Assembly (NCBI RefSeq): GCF_004298475.1
Contig: NZ_SCRP01000002.1
Location: forward strand, 1-64,000
DNA: 64,000 nt
Direction of reading: 5' to 3'
DNA from: Paraburkholderia sp.
Lineage (GTDB): Bacteria > Pseudomonadota > Gammaproteobacteria > Burkholderiales > Burkholderiaceae
The notes under the pieces were generated by a model. It was not told the origin of the DNA, did no database searches, and saw only the letters and a list, made by a program, of their open reading frames with translations. This document shows, one piece after another, positions 16,401 through 23,570 of this stretch (positions are counted from its first letter, which is position 1; each line of letters opens with the position of its first letter). The translations under genes and the position numbers were made by a program.

Positions 16401-19168
16401 TCGGGCCGAACGCCGTCGCAACCAACGCCGGTGACGTCGCGCTTGGCGCAGGCTCGACCACTGCCGCACCCAAGCCGACAGCCGGCACGACACTCGGCGG
16501 CACACCCTACTCTTTCGCCGGTTCGAATCCATTGAGTGTGGCGAGCGTTGGGGCTGCCGGGGCGGAGCGTCAAATCACCAATGTTGCGGCCGGCGAGATC
16601 TCCTCGACGAGTACCGATGCCATCAACGGTTCGCAGCTTTACGCGACCAACACCGCGCTCAATGCGCTATCGACGGGCATTTCGACGGGCACCAGCACGC
16701 TTGATTCACTGTCGACCGGTTTGAGCACGACCAACAGTACCGTCACCTCGCTGTCGACCGGATTGAGCACGACCAACAGCACGGTCAGTTCCCTGTCGAC
16801 CGGCCTGAGCACGACCAACAGTACCGTCACCTCGCTGTCGACTGGATTAAGCACGACCAACAGCACGGTCAGTTCCCTGTCGACCGGCCTGAGTTCGACC
16901 AACAGCACCGTCACGTCGCTATCGACCTCGACCTCGACCGGACTCTCAACGGCCACCAGTTCAATCACTTCCCTGTCGAGCTCAACCTCATCGAGCGTCA
17001 GCTCGCTGTCCACTGGTTTGAGTACGGTTGCGGTCACAACCAACAACTTCGGTAGCAGCACGGCTGCAGCGCTCGGCGGGGGCGCAACCTACAATGCCGC
17101 CACCGGCGCCATCTCCGCGCCGTCGTACACGATGTACAACGCGAACGGCACGACCAGCAGCGTCAATAGCATCGGCTCAGCCATCGACCATATCAACAGT
17201 CAAGGCCTCAAGTACTTCCACGCCAACTCGACCGGCGCGGACAGCCGGGCGCTGGGCACGGATTCGATTGCGCTCGGACCGAACGCCGTCGCAAACTACG
17301 CCAATGACGTCGCGCTCGGCGCAGGCTCGACCACCGCTGCGCCCAAGCCGACAGCCAGATCCATCGCGACAGTCGGCGGCGTACCCTACTCTTTCGCGGG
17401 TTCGAATCCATTGAGTGTGGTGAGCGTTGGGGCTGTCGGGGCGGAGCGTCAAATCACCAATGTTGCGGCCGGCCAGATCTCCGCGACGAGTACCGACGCC
17501 ATCAACGGCTCGCAGCTCTACGCGACCAACACCGCGCTCAATGCGCTGTCGACGGGCATTTCGACGGGCACCAGCACGCTTGATTCACTGTCGACCGGTC
17601 TGAGTTCGACCGACAGTACCGTCACCTCGCTGTCGACCGGATTGAGCACGACCAACAGCACGGTCGGCTCCCTCTCGACCGGCCTGAGCACGACCAACAG
17701 CACGGTCACGTCGCTATCGACGTCGACCTCCACCGGCATTGGCTCACTGTCCACCGGACTCGTATCGGCCAACAGTTCCATCGCGTCACTGTCCACCTCG
17801 ACTTCGACCGCCGTAGACGGCATAAAACCGCATTACGTCAGCATCAACGATAACGGCACGCAACAGGGTAACTGGAACAATGACGGCGCAACGGGCGCCA
17901 ATGCACTGGCCATCGGCGTGAACACAACCGCGGCGGGCGGCGGCGGCGTAGCCGTGGGCGATGGCGCAGCAGCGGAATCGAGTGGCGCCGTAGCCATCGG
18001 GCAGCAGACGATGGCCACGGGCGGCGAGTCCGTGTCGATTGGCTTCACCAATACCGCGAGCGGTATTAAAGCAATCGCTATCGGCAACGCAATCGTTGCA
18101 ACAGGCGACAATTCGATCGCACTCGGCAGCAGTTCGACCGCAACCGCTGCCGACTCGCTCGCATTCGGCGCAAACGCCGTCGCGAACAATGCGGGCGCTG
18201 TTGCACTAGGTGCCGGTTCGATCACCGCTGCTCCGAACCCGACATCGAATGCGACGATTGGCGGCGTCACCTATGCGTTTGCCGGTGGCGCTCCGCTCAG
18301 CGTGATCAGCGTCGGCGCGCTGGGCGCAGAACGCCAGATCACCAATGTCGCCGCGGGGCGCATTTCCGCCACCAGCACGGATGCTGTGAACGGCAGCCAG
18401 CTCGACGCGGCGTATCGAGTGGTCAATTCATTGTCCACCTCGGTATCTTCGTTGAGCACGGATTTGAGCACGACCACCAGTATCGTGGATACGCTCCCGC
18501 CGCTTGCCGGCGGCAACGAATCTTTGTCGACAGGTTTGAGCACATCGGAAAGCTCGATCGCTTCGCTTTCGACAGGCATGGCGGACTTCAACAGTTCCCT
18601 GGCGTCGCTATCAACATCTTTGGCGAATCAGCCTCCTTCGTCCGGCGCTCCGGGCACGGGCGCCGACATGAGCATCCCGGGCAGCGTCGCACCGACCGTC
18701 ACGCCAGGGTCGAATTCAGTTGCGCTAGGCGCAGACTCCACAAACAGCGGTCGTTCAAACGTCGTGTCGGTAGGCAACGATACGCAGCAACGTCAGATCA
18801 TCAACGTCGCCCCAGGCACAGAAGGCACGGACGCTGTCAACCTTAACCAGCTCAATGCGCTTTCGACGTCGTTTACGCATTCTGCGCAGAATCAGCAAAT
18901 GCAAATCAATAGCTTGAGCGCTGAACTACAAAACACCAACAAGATGGCGCGGCAAGGCATTGCCGCGGCCACTGCCCTGACCATGCTGCCGCAGGTCACA
19001 CCGGGCAAAACGTTCACTGTCGCGGTTGGCGTAGCGCGTTTCGCCGGGCAATCCGGTATGGCCTTCGGCGCGAGCGCGAATCTGTCGTCGAACGCAGTGT
19101 TGAAGGTCGGCATCGGCATATCGGGAGACAACAAGACGTACGGCGCGGGATTCGGATATGGCTGGTGA
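13415..19168 (+). CDS. Trimeric autotransporter adhesin (YadA/BpaC-like) with SLST stalk
   Basis: A 1917-residue type Vc secreted adhesin. The start at 13415 gives the extended signal peptide typical of these proteins (MNKIYRSIWNEALGAWVA), a hydrophobic core and a cleavage site near residue 55 (PAMG/Q). Residues about 60-310 are YadA-type head repeats (GxxSVALG and AIGxxA runs) closed by a neck, STDAINGSQLY. Residues about 340-910 form a long Ser/Thr stalk built from variants of SLSTSTSTG, SLSTGLSST and TSSIT. Two near-identical head-neck-stalk blocks follow, then a third head (about 1490-1680), a short stalk, and the C-terminal 12-strand anchor (about the last 75 residues, ending YGAGFGYGW). 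Such proteins mediate adhesion, autoaggregation or serum resistance. A DUF4019 protein and an orphan response regulator follow. Confidence 0.95.
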   Translation: MNKIYRSIWNEALGAWVAGSEIDAVRGKSAGAVNKKAIAAAVSLAALFVSSPAMGQYSAGGGNATGANSIGIGTNASAGGAYGVAVGNNSTASNAGTVGLGSGASSGGVGSVALGNDTRAAGDSSVAIGGGNNTGTGGASAQGVNGVAIGRNALTDSTTTGGVAIGYGATATAGGLNGAIAIGTSAVASNASAAVFGPNATASGASSSALGNKATASGASSVALGNWALANGSTTTALGPNATASVTGSVALGQAATTVGTATSATAGIGVYSSATIGNLTFGNFAGSSGAAGVVSIGGTGTEKRLQFVAAGLVTPTSTDAINGSQLYSVASTTASSIASLSTSDSTALSSLSTGLSTADSSITSLSTSTSTNASSLSTGLSSTNSSLTSLSTSTSTNASSLSTGLSTATSSITSLSTSTSTGISSLSTGLSSTTSTVTSLSTSTSTGLSTATSSITSLSTSTSTGISSLSTGLSSTTSTVTSLSTSTSTGLSTATSSITSLSTSTSTGISSLSTGLSSTTSTVTSLSTSTSTGLSTATSSITSLSTSTSTGISSLSTGLSSTNSTVTSLSTSTSTGLSTATSSITSLSTSTSTGISSLSTGLSSTSSTVTSLSTSTSTGLSTATSSITSLSTSTSTGISSLSTSTSTGISSLSTGLSSTSSTVTSLSTSTSTGLSTATSSITSLSTSTSTGISSLSTGLSSTSSTVTSLSTSTSTGISSLSTGVSSLSTGLSSTNSTVTSLSTSTSTGLSTATSSITSLSTSTSTGISSLSTGLSSTNSTVTSLSTSTSTGISSLSTGLSSTSSTVTSLSTSTSTGLSTATSSITSLSTSTSTGITSLSTGLSSTNSTVASLSTSNSTGVSSLSTGLSSTNSTVTSLSTSTSTGLSTATSSITSLSTSTSSSVSSLSTGLSTVVVTTNNLGTTTAAALGGGATYNAATGAISAPSYTMYNANGTTSSVSSIGSAIDHINSQGIRYFHANSTGADSQALGTNSIALGPNAVATNAGDVALGAGSTTAAPKPTAGTTLGGTPYSFAGSNPLSVASVGAAGAERQITNVAAGEISSTSTDAINGSQLYATNTALNALSTGISTGTSTLDSLSTGLSTTNSTVTSLSTGLSTTNSTVSSLSTGLSTTNSTVTSLSTGLSTTNSTVSSLSTGLSSTNSTVTSLSTSTSTGLSTATSSITSLSSSTSSSVSSLSTGLSTVAVTTNNFGSSTAAALGGGATYNAATGAISAPSYTMYNANGTTSSVNSIGSAIDHINSQGLKYFHANSTGADSRALGTDSIALGPNAVANYANDVALGAGSTTAAPKPTARSIATVGGVPYSFAGSNPLSVVSVGAVGAERQITNVAAGQISATSTDAINGSQLYATNTALNALSTGISTGTSTLDSLSTGLSSTDSTVTSLSTGLSTTNSTVGSLSTGLSTTNSTVTSLSTSTSTGIGSLSTGLVSANSSIASLSTSTSTAVDGIKPHYVSINDNGTQQGNWNNDGATGANALAIGVNTTAAGGGGVAVGDGAAAESSGAVAIGQQTMATGGESVSIGFTNTASGIKAIAIGNAIVATGDNSIALGSSSTATAADSLAFGANAVANNAGAVALGAGSITAAPNPTSNATIGGVTYAFAGGAPLSVISVGALGAERQITNVAAGRISATSTDAVNGSQLDAAYRVVNSLSTSVSSLSTDLSTTTSIVDTLPPLAGGNESLSTGLSTSESSIASLSTGMADFNSSLASLSTSLANQPPSSGAPGTGADMSIPGSVAPTVTPGSNSVALGADSTNSGRSNVVSVGNDTQQRQIINVAPGTEGTDAVNLNQLNALSTSFTHSAQNQQMQINSLSAELQNTNKMARQGIAAATALTMLPQVTPGKTFTVAVGVARFAGQSGMAFGASANLSSNAVLKVGIGISGDNKTYGAGFGYGW
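14430..16150 (+). repeat. Degenerate 129-bp repeat array encoding the adhesin stalk
   Basis: The stalk is a run of 11-, 14- and 18-residue subunits that combine into a 43-residue (129-bp) unit, SLSTSTSTG-LSTATSSIT-SLSTSTSTG-ISSLSTGLS-STTSTVT. It recurs about seven to eight times with insertions and single-residue variants. DNA copies are similar but use many synonymous changes, and GTCGAC recurs throughout. All unit lengths are multiples of three, so copy changes would keep the frame. Confidence 0.9.
15998..17713 (+). repeat. 873-bp tandem duplication inside the adhesin gene
   Basis: Matching landmarks lie exactly 873 bases apart: the CTGCAGCGCT at 16191 and at 17064, the AACCTCATCG at 16111 and at 16984, and the AGTTCC at 15998 and at 16871. 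The two copies (about 15998-16840 and 16871-17713) encode a 291-residue block of stalk, ALGGGATYNAATG head, neck and stalk, and are identical over long runs. Confidence 0.92.
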
Positions 19169-19183
19169 GCGTAGCTACGCTCA
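19166..19183. terminator. Perfect 18-bp palindrome at the adhesin stop codon
   Basis: TGAGCGTAGCTACGCTCA starts with the TGA of the adhesin gene and can fold into a 7-bp hairpin with a 4-base loop. A run of T follows about 20 bases later. It may be a weak terminator or an operator. Confidence 0.4.
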
Positions 19184-19211
19184 GGGCACATTGGCTCTCT
19201 AAATTTTTTGC

Positions 19212-19679
19212 ATGACTAAACACATGGCAAACATGCTCATAAAATCATCCCTGACCATCATTGCACTCGCCGCTGCTTTAAACGCACACGCACAATCCAA
19301 TGGCGAGTCGGCCAACGAACTGCTGCAGGAGGCAGACGTCGTATTTCGTCACCTGGACAACGGGCAGATCAGAGTCGTGTGGAATGGGGCGGCCAAATTC
19401 GTGAAAGACCGTATCGAACGGGATAAATTCGAAACCAGCATCCTGGAGACCAGGAAAAAACTCGGCACGGTCAGCCGTCGTGGCTGGGCACAGATCACCC
19501 GGATCATCTACACGAACGCGCTCGAACTGCCCGACGGGCTGTATGCGAATATCGACTACGCAACGACACTCGCAACCGGTGCGACAGTGTTTGAAAAAGT
19601 GAGTTTTCGCCTCGAAGACGATGGTCGCTGGCACTTTACCGGCTACGTGCCTCGCCTGCAGCAGGGTGCTGTGCAGTGA
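19212..19679 (+). CDS. Secreted DUF4019-family protein
   Basis: A 155-residue protein with an N-terminal signal peptide (MLIKSSLTIIALAAALNAHA). The C-terminal part follows the DUF4019 pattern: a tryptophan near VVWNGAAKFVKDRI, RKKLGTVSRRGW, then IDYATTLATGATVFEKVSFRLEDDGRWHFTGY. The domain resembles a small NTF2-like or PepSY-adjacent periplasmic fold of unknown role. Three in-frame ATGs (19212, 19224, 19233) make the exact start uncertain. The signal peptide reads best from the third. It lies directly behind the adhesin gene and before a response regulator, so a role in adhesin biogenesis is possible but not shown. Confidence 0.8.
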   Translation: MTKHMANMLIKSSLTIIALAAALNAHAQSNGESANELLQEADVVFRHLDNGQIRVVWNGAAKFVKDRIERDKFETSILETRKKLGTVSRRGWAQITRIIYTNALELPDGLYANIDYATTLATGATVFEKVSFRLEDDGRWHFTGYVPRLQQGAVQ

Positions 19680-19715
19680 GATATCCACGCAATCGCGGGA
19701 ATCACCAGGATCGAC

Positions 19716-20369
19716 ATGGTCATTGACGTCATAATTGCCGACGATCACCCGACGATCGTTGCTGGCGTCGTCTGCATACTCGGTGCAGTCAAAGCAATAA
19801 GAATCGCCGGAACCGCGAATAATCCCGACGAGCTGGTTAAATTACTCGAAACGAAACCGTGCGATGTCCTGGTATCGGACTACATGATGCCGAACGGAAC
19901 GTTTGGCGACGGCTTCGAGATGTTTTCCTGGCTGCGCCGGCGGTATCCTGATTTAAGAATCGTCGCCTTTACCGTCATCGATAGCCCGGCCATCGCGCGG
20001 CAGCTCACGCAGATCGGTGTGCGTGCATGCATCAACAAGTCTGTTGACCCAAGCTACCTGATCGCCGCCATCCACACTGCATGCGCGGATGACGCTTCCT
20101 TTTCACGCCGCGCCGTCTGCAAGGCCTGGACGCAAGAACCTGCTGTCAACGGTCTTGGCCTATGCATGGGTTTATCGAAGCCTGAGGCACAGGTGATCCA
20201 GCTCTATGCGACCGGCATGTCGACCGTCGAGATTGCGCGCAAGCTTGACCGGTCCAGACACACCATCGACGCACTGAAGGCAACTGCCATGCGCAAGCTC
20301 GGTATCGCTGACGATGCTGAATTGTTGTCTTATGCGTTCAAGGTCAGCTTTCACGGCGCAGTGCACTGA
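19716..20369 (+). CDS. Orphan LuxR/NarL-type response regulator
   Basis: A 217-residue regulator. The receiver domain has the acidic pair D9-D10 (IIADDHP), the phospho-acceptor D55 (VLVSDYMMP), and K108 (CINKSVD). The C-terminal GerE helix-turn-helix is at about residues 150-210 (LSKPEAQVIQLYATGMSTVEIARKLDRSRHTID). The long linker and receiver are closest in feel to RcsB/EvgA-type proteins. No histidine kinase is adjacent, so its signal comes from elsewhere. Because it follows the adhesin and DUF4019 genes on the same strand, it may control adhesin expression. AGGA lies 6 bases before the ATG. Confidence 0.88.
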   Translation: MVIDVIIADDHPTIVAGVVCILGAVKAIRIAGTANNPDELVKLLETKPCDVLVSDYMMPNGTFGDGFEMFSWLRRRYPDLRIVAFTVIDSPAIARQLTQIGVRACINKSVDPSYLIAAIHTACADDASFSRRAVCKAWTQEPAVNGLGLCMGLSKPEAQVIQLYATGMSTVEIARKLDRSRHTIDALKATAMRKLGIADDAELLSYAFKVSFHGAVH

Positions 20370-20434
20370 GCCTGCCCCGAAAAGCTGACGCATCGACGTC
20401 CGGATAGTTTGACGGCCCGATGGACAGGCGGCGG

Positions 20435-22147
20435 CTAAACCCTCAACGATGGCGGCATATAACGGCATTCATAGCGCTTGCGCACCGTGCCGTTCTCATC
20501 GACGCTCTCCAGGTACACGTCGAACTGCCACAGCCTCACCATGTGGCGCAGCACTTCATCGGTGTCGTTGGAAAGATGGCGGTTGTCGCTCATGAAGTGG
20601 CGCAGCGTGAGGCTTCGGTCGCCGCGCATATTGACCGACCAGACCTGGATGTTCGGCTCGCGATGATGCATGTCGTATTGCCGCGAGAGCGCCTGGCGCA
20701 CGTACTGGTAGCCGCTGTCGTCGTGGATCGCGGAGACTTCGAGCGCGTCGCGCATGTCGTCGTCGAGCACGGAAAAGAGCCGCATTTCGCGGATCAGATG
20801 TGGCGAGAGATATTGCGCGATGAAGCTCTCATCCTTGAAATTGCGCATCGCGTAGTGCAGCGATTTGAGCCACGGGCTGCCCGCCAGTTCGGGGAACCAC
20901 TTGCGGTCTTCGTCGGTGGGGTTTTCGCAGATGCGGCGAATGTCGCTCATCATGGAAAATCCCAGCGCATACGGATTAATGCCGCTGTAATAGTGCTTCG
21001 TTACGGGCGGCTGATACACGACGTTGCTGTGCGAGTGCAGGAACTCCATCATGAAGCCGTCTTCGAGTTTGCCTTGCGCATACAGCGTATTGAGCAGCGT
21101 GTAATGCCAGAACGTGGCCCACCCTTCGTTCATGACCTGCGTTTGCCGTTGCGGATAGAAATACTGACCGATCTTGCGCACGATGCGAATGACTTCCCGC
21201 TCCCACGGCTGCAAGAGCGGCGCATTTTTCTCGGCGAAATAGAGCAGGTTTTCCTGCGGCTCGGGCGGGAAACGCTCTTCCACTTCCTCAGCGAGCGGCC
21301 GATGCCTCGCGGGCAGCGTGCGCCACAGATCGTTGACCTGCGACTGCAGATAGGCTTCCCGTTCGCGTCGCATCGCGGCCTCGCGCTCGAGCGAAAGCTT
21401 TTGCGGACGTTTGTAACGGTCCACGCCGTAATTCATCAGCGCGTGGCAGGAATCGAGCAGTTCCTCGACGCGATCAAGGCCATAACGCTCTTCGCATTCG
21501 GCAATGTAGTTTTTCGCGTAGACGAGATAATCGATGATTGCGTGGGCATCCGTCCAGAGACTGAACAGGTAATTGCCCTTGAAAAACGAATTGTGACCGT
21601 ACGCGGCGTGCGCGATGACGAGCGCCTGCATCGTCATCGTGTTCTCTTCCATGAGGTACGCAATGCACGGATTCGAGTTGATGACGATCTCGTACGCGAG
21701 CCCCATCTGGCCGCGCCGGTAACTCTTCTCGGTCGCGAGGAAGTGCTTGCCGAACGACCAGTGCCGATAGTTCACCGGCATGCCAACCGATGCGTAGGCG
21801 TCCATCATCTGCTCGGCACTGATCAGCTCGAGCTGGATCGGGTACACGTCAAGCTCATATTGCTCCGCAACATGCGCGATGTGCGTGTCGTATTCCTCGA
21901 TCAGTTCGAAGGTCCAGTCGGACGGGCACGGCAACGGCCGTCTATCGGCTAAGTCCATGTGCACTTCCCTTGGCTCGCGAAGCCCACGCTCCGGCTCGCG
22001 AGCGGGTTCGGAAACATGACCCGGTTCCCCGGCGGCGGGCGCAGTGGCGTCCTCCCTCACACCACGGTGCCCCTTATCGTGGCCACCAGTCTTCCGGCGC
22101 TCGGGCTGATAGCCGCGCGCTTCGTTGTGCAAGTGGCGTGTCGTCAT
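20435..22147 (-). CDS. SpoVR/YcgB-family protein
   Basis: A 570-residue protein. The family core starts near residue 75 (WTFELIEEYDTHIAHVAEQYELDVYPIQLELI) and includes NYRHWSFGKHF, VINSNPCIAYLMEENTM, HAAYGHNSFFKGN, MNEGWATFWHY, GINPYALGFSM and ITRDGRSLTLRH-like ends. SpoVR acts in spore cortex formation in Bacillus; the role in Proteobacteria is unknown, but the gene travels with prkA and yeaH. The first 60 residues are low-complexity and not conserved, so M63 is a possible start. I kept 22147 because its ATG overlaps the stop of yeaH (ATGA), which suggests coupling. Confidence 0.93.
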   Translation of the reverse strand: MTTRHLHNEARGYQPERRKTGGHDKGHRGVREDATAPAAGEPGHVSEPAREPERGLREPREVHMDLADRRPLPCPSDWTFELIEEYDTHIAHVAEQYELDVYPIQLELISAEQMMDAYASVGMPVNYRHWSFGKHFLATEKSYRRGQMGLAYEIVINSNPCIAYLMEENTMTMQALVIAHAAYGHNSFFKGNYLFSLWTDAHAIIDYLVYAKNYIAECEERYGLDRVEELLDSCHALMNYGVDRYKRPQKLSLEREAAMRREREAYLQSQVNDLWRTLPARHRPLAEEVEERFPPEPQENLLYFAEKNAPLLQPWEREVIRIVRKIGQYFYPQRQTQVMNEGWATFWHYTLLNTLYAQGKLEDGFMMEFLHSHSNVVYQPPVTKHYYSGINPYALGFSMMSDIRRICENPTDEDRKWFPELAGSPWLKSLHYAMRNFKDESFIAQYLSPHLIREMRLFSVLDDDMRDALEVSAIHDDSGYQYVRQALSRQYDMHHREPNIQVWSVNMRGDRSLTLRHFMSDNRHLSNDTDEVLRHMVRLWQFDVYLESVDENGTVRKRYECRYMPPSLRV

Positions 22148-23412
22148 GATGTTTCCACCTGCTTTTCAAACAACTCCCGGAAAACCGGGTAAATATCCGC
22201 CGCGGAGTCGACTTTCTTCATCGCCAGATGCGGCTGCGTAAGCGCCAGTTGCGCGTATTCGAGCCAGAGATTCTGCTCTTCGGGCGTCACCTGGATATAC
22301 GCAAAATAACGCACCTTCGGCAGGATGTCATCCAGGAGGATCTTACGGCACTTCGGCGAATCGTCCGTCCAGTTGTCCCCGTCCGACGCCTGCGCGCCGT
22401 AGATATTCCATTCGCTCGGCGAATATCGGTCCTCGATCACCTCTTTCATGAGTTCCAGCGCACTGGAAACGACCGTACCGCCGCTCTCGGTGGAATGGAA
22501 AAAGGTGTCTTCATCCACCTCTTCGGCACGCGTATGGTGACGGATGAACACCACCTCGATGCGCTCGTAATTACGCTTGAGAAAGAGGTAGAGCAGGATG
22601 AAAAAGCGTTTGGAAAGATCCTTGCGCTGCTCGTCCATCGAACCGGACACATCCATCAGACAAAACATCACAGCCTGGCTCGAAGGCTGTGGCTGTTTGA
22701 TGCGGTTCACGTAGCGCAGATCGAAGGGATCGATGAACGGAATGCGCCAGATGCGGCCGCGCAGATGGTGGATCCGTTCTTCGAGGTCGCGGATTTCTTC
22801 GCGCCGGTCGGCCGGATCGGCCTTGAGCACCTCGAGTTGCTCCTCGAGTTCATGAAGTTCGCTGGCGAGCGGCGCACCCAGCGCGATGCGCCGCCCGAGT
22901 GCGCTGCGCAGCGAACGTACGACATCGATGTTGTTGGGCGTGCCCTCGGCGGCCCAGCCCATGCGGATGCTCTTCCAGGTGGGCACGGCCATCAGATGGG
23001 TTTTGACGAGGCGCGGGAGTTCGAGGTCGTCGAAGAAGTACTGCATGAACTCTTCGCGCGACAGTTCGAACACGAAGTCATCCTGGCCTTCGCCTTCGTT
23101 GCTCGCCTGGCTTCCGCCGCCGCCCGCGCCGCCTTGCGGACGCGGAATGCGGTCGCCGCGCACATAGTCCTCGTTGCCCGGATGCACCATCTCGCGCCGC
23201 CCGCCTGGACCGTGGCGGAACGACGGTTCGGCGATATCCTTGCGCGGGATCGTGATGCTCTGGTTATTCTGGATGTCCTTGATGCTGCGATCACGCACCG
23301 CTTCCGATACGGCGTGACGAATATAGTTTTTCACGCGGCGCAGAAAGCGCTCGCGGTTTGCAATGCTCTTGTTCTTGCCGGCCAGCCTGCGGTCGATGAT
23401 TTGATGAAGCAC
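22144..23412 (-). CDS. yeaH: YeaH/YhbH (DUF444) von Willebrand A-like protein
   Basis: A 422-residue protein of the DUF444 family. An N-terminal region opens LHQIIDRRLAGKNKSIANRERFLRR. A glycine-rich linker lies at about residues 90-105. The C-terminal von Willebrand A-like domain has its metal-site motif D254-V-S-G-S258. In E. coli the yeaG-yeaH pair is induced under nitrogen starvation and stationary phase. YeaH is thought to be a partner or substrate of the YeaG/PrkA kinase. Here it lies between prkA (158 bases upstream) and spoVR (overlapping), the usual three-gene order. Confidence 0.94.
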   Translation of the reverse strand: MLHQIIDRRLAGKNKSIANRERFLRRVKNYIRHAVSEAVRDRSIKDIQNNQSITIPRKDIAEPSFRHGPGGRREMVHPGNEDYVRGDRIPRPQGGAGGGGSQASNEGEGQDDFVFELSREEFMQYFFDDLELPRLVKTHLMAVPTWKSIRMGWAAEGTPNNIDVVRSLRSALGRRIALGAPLASELHELEEQLEVLKADPADRREEIRDLEERIHHLRGRIWRIPFIDPFDLRYVNRIKQPQPSSQAVMFCLMDVSGSMDEQRKDLSKRFFILLYLFLKRNYERIEVVFIRHHTRAEEVDEDTFFHSTESGGTVVSSALELMKEVIEDRYSPSEWNIYGAQASDGDNWTDDSPKCRKILLDDILPKVRYFAYIQVTPEEQNLWLEYAQLALTQPHLAMKKVDSAADIYPVFRELFEKQVETS

Positions 23413-23570
23413 ATTCAGTCTCCCGCTCCAGTTTCGAATGAGCGAGGCGCAGCGCGTTGTGCATCTGCGTCGCGCTTATGGCCATGCGGCCCGCGCCCCG
23501 CCGGAAGCCCGTGCGACCCGCCGCCGTAAAGCAGTGGCGGCGCGGCGCACGGACGGTAAAGCTTCCTCGC

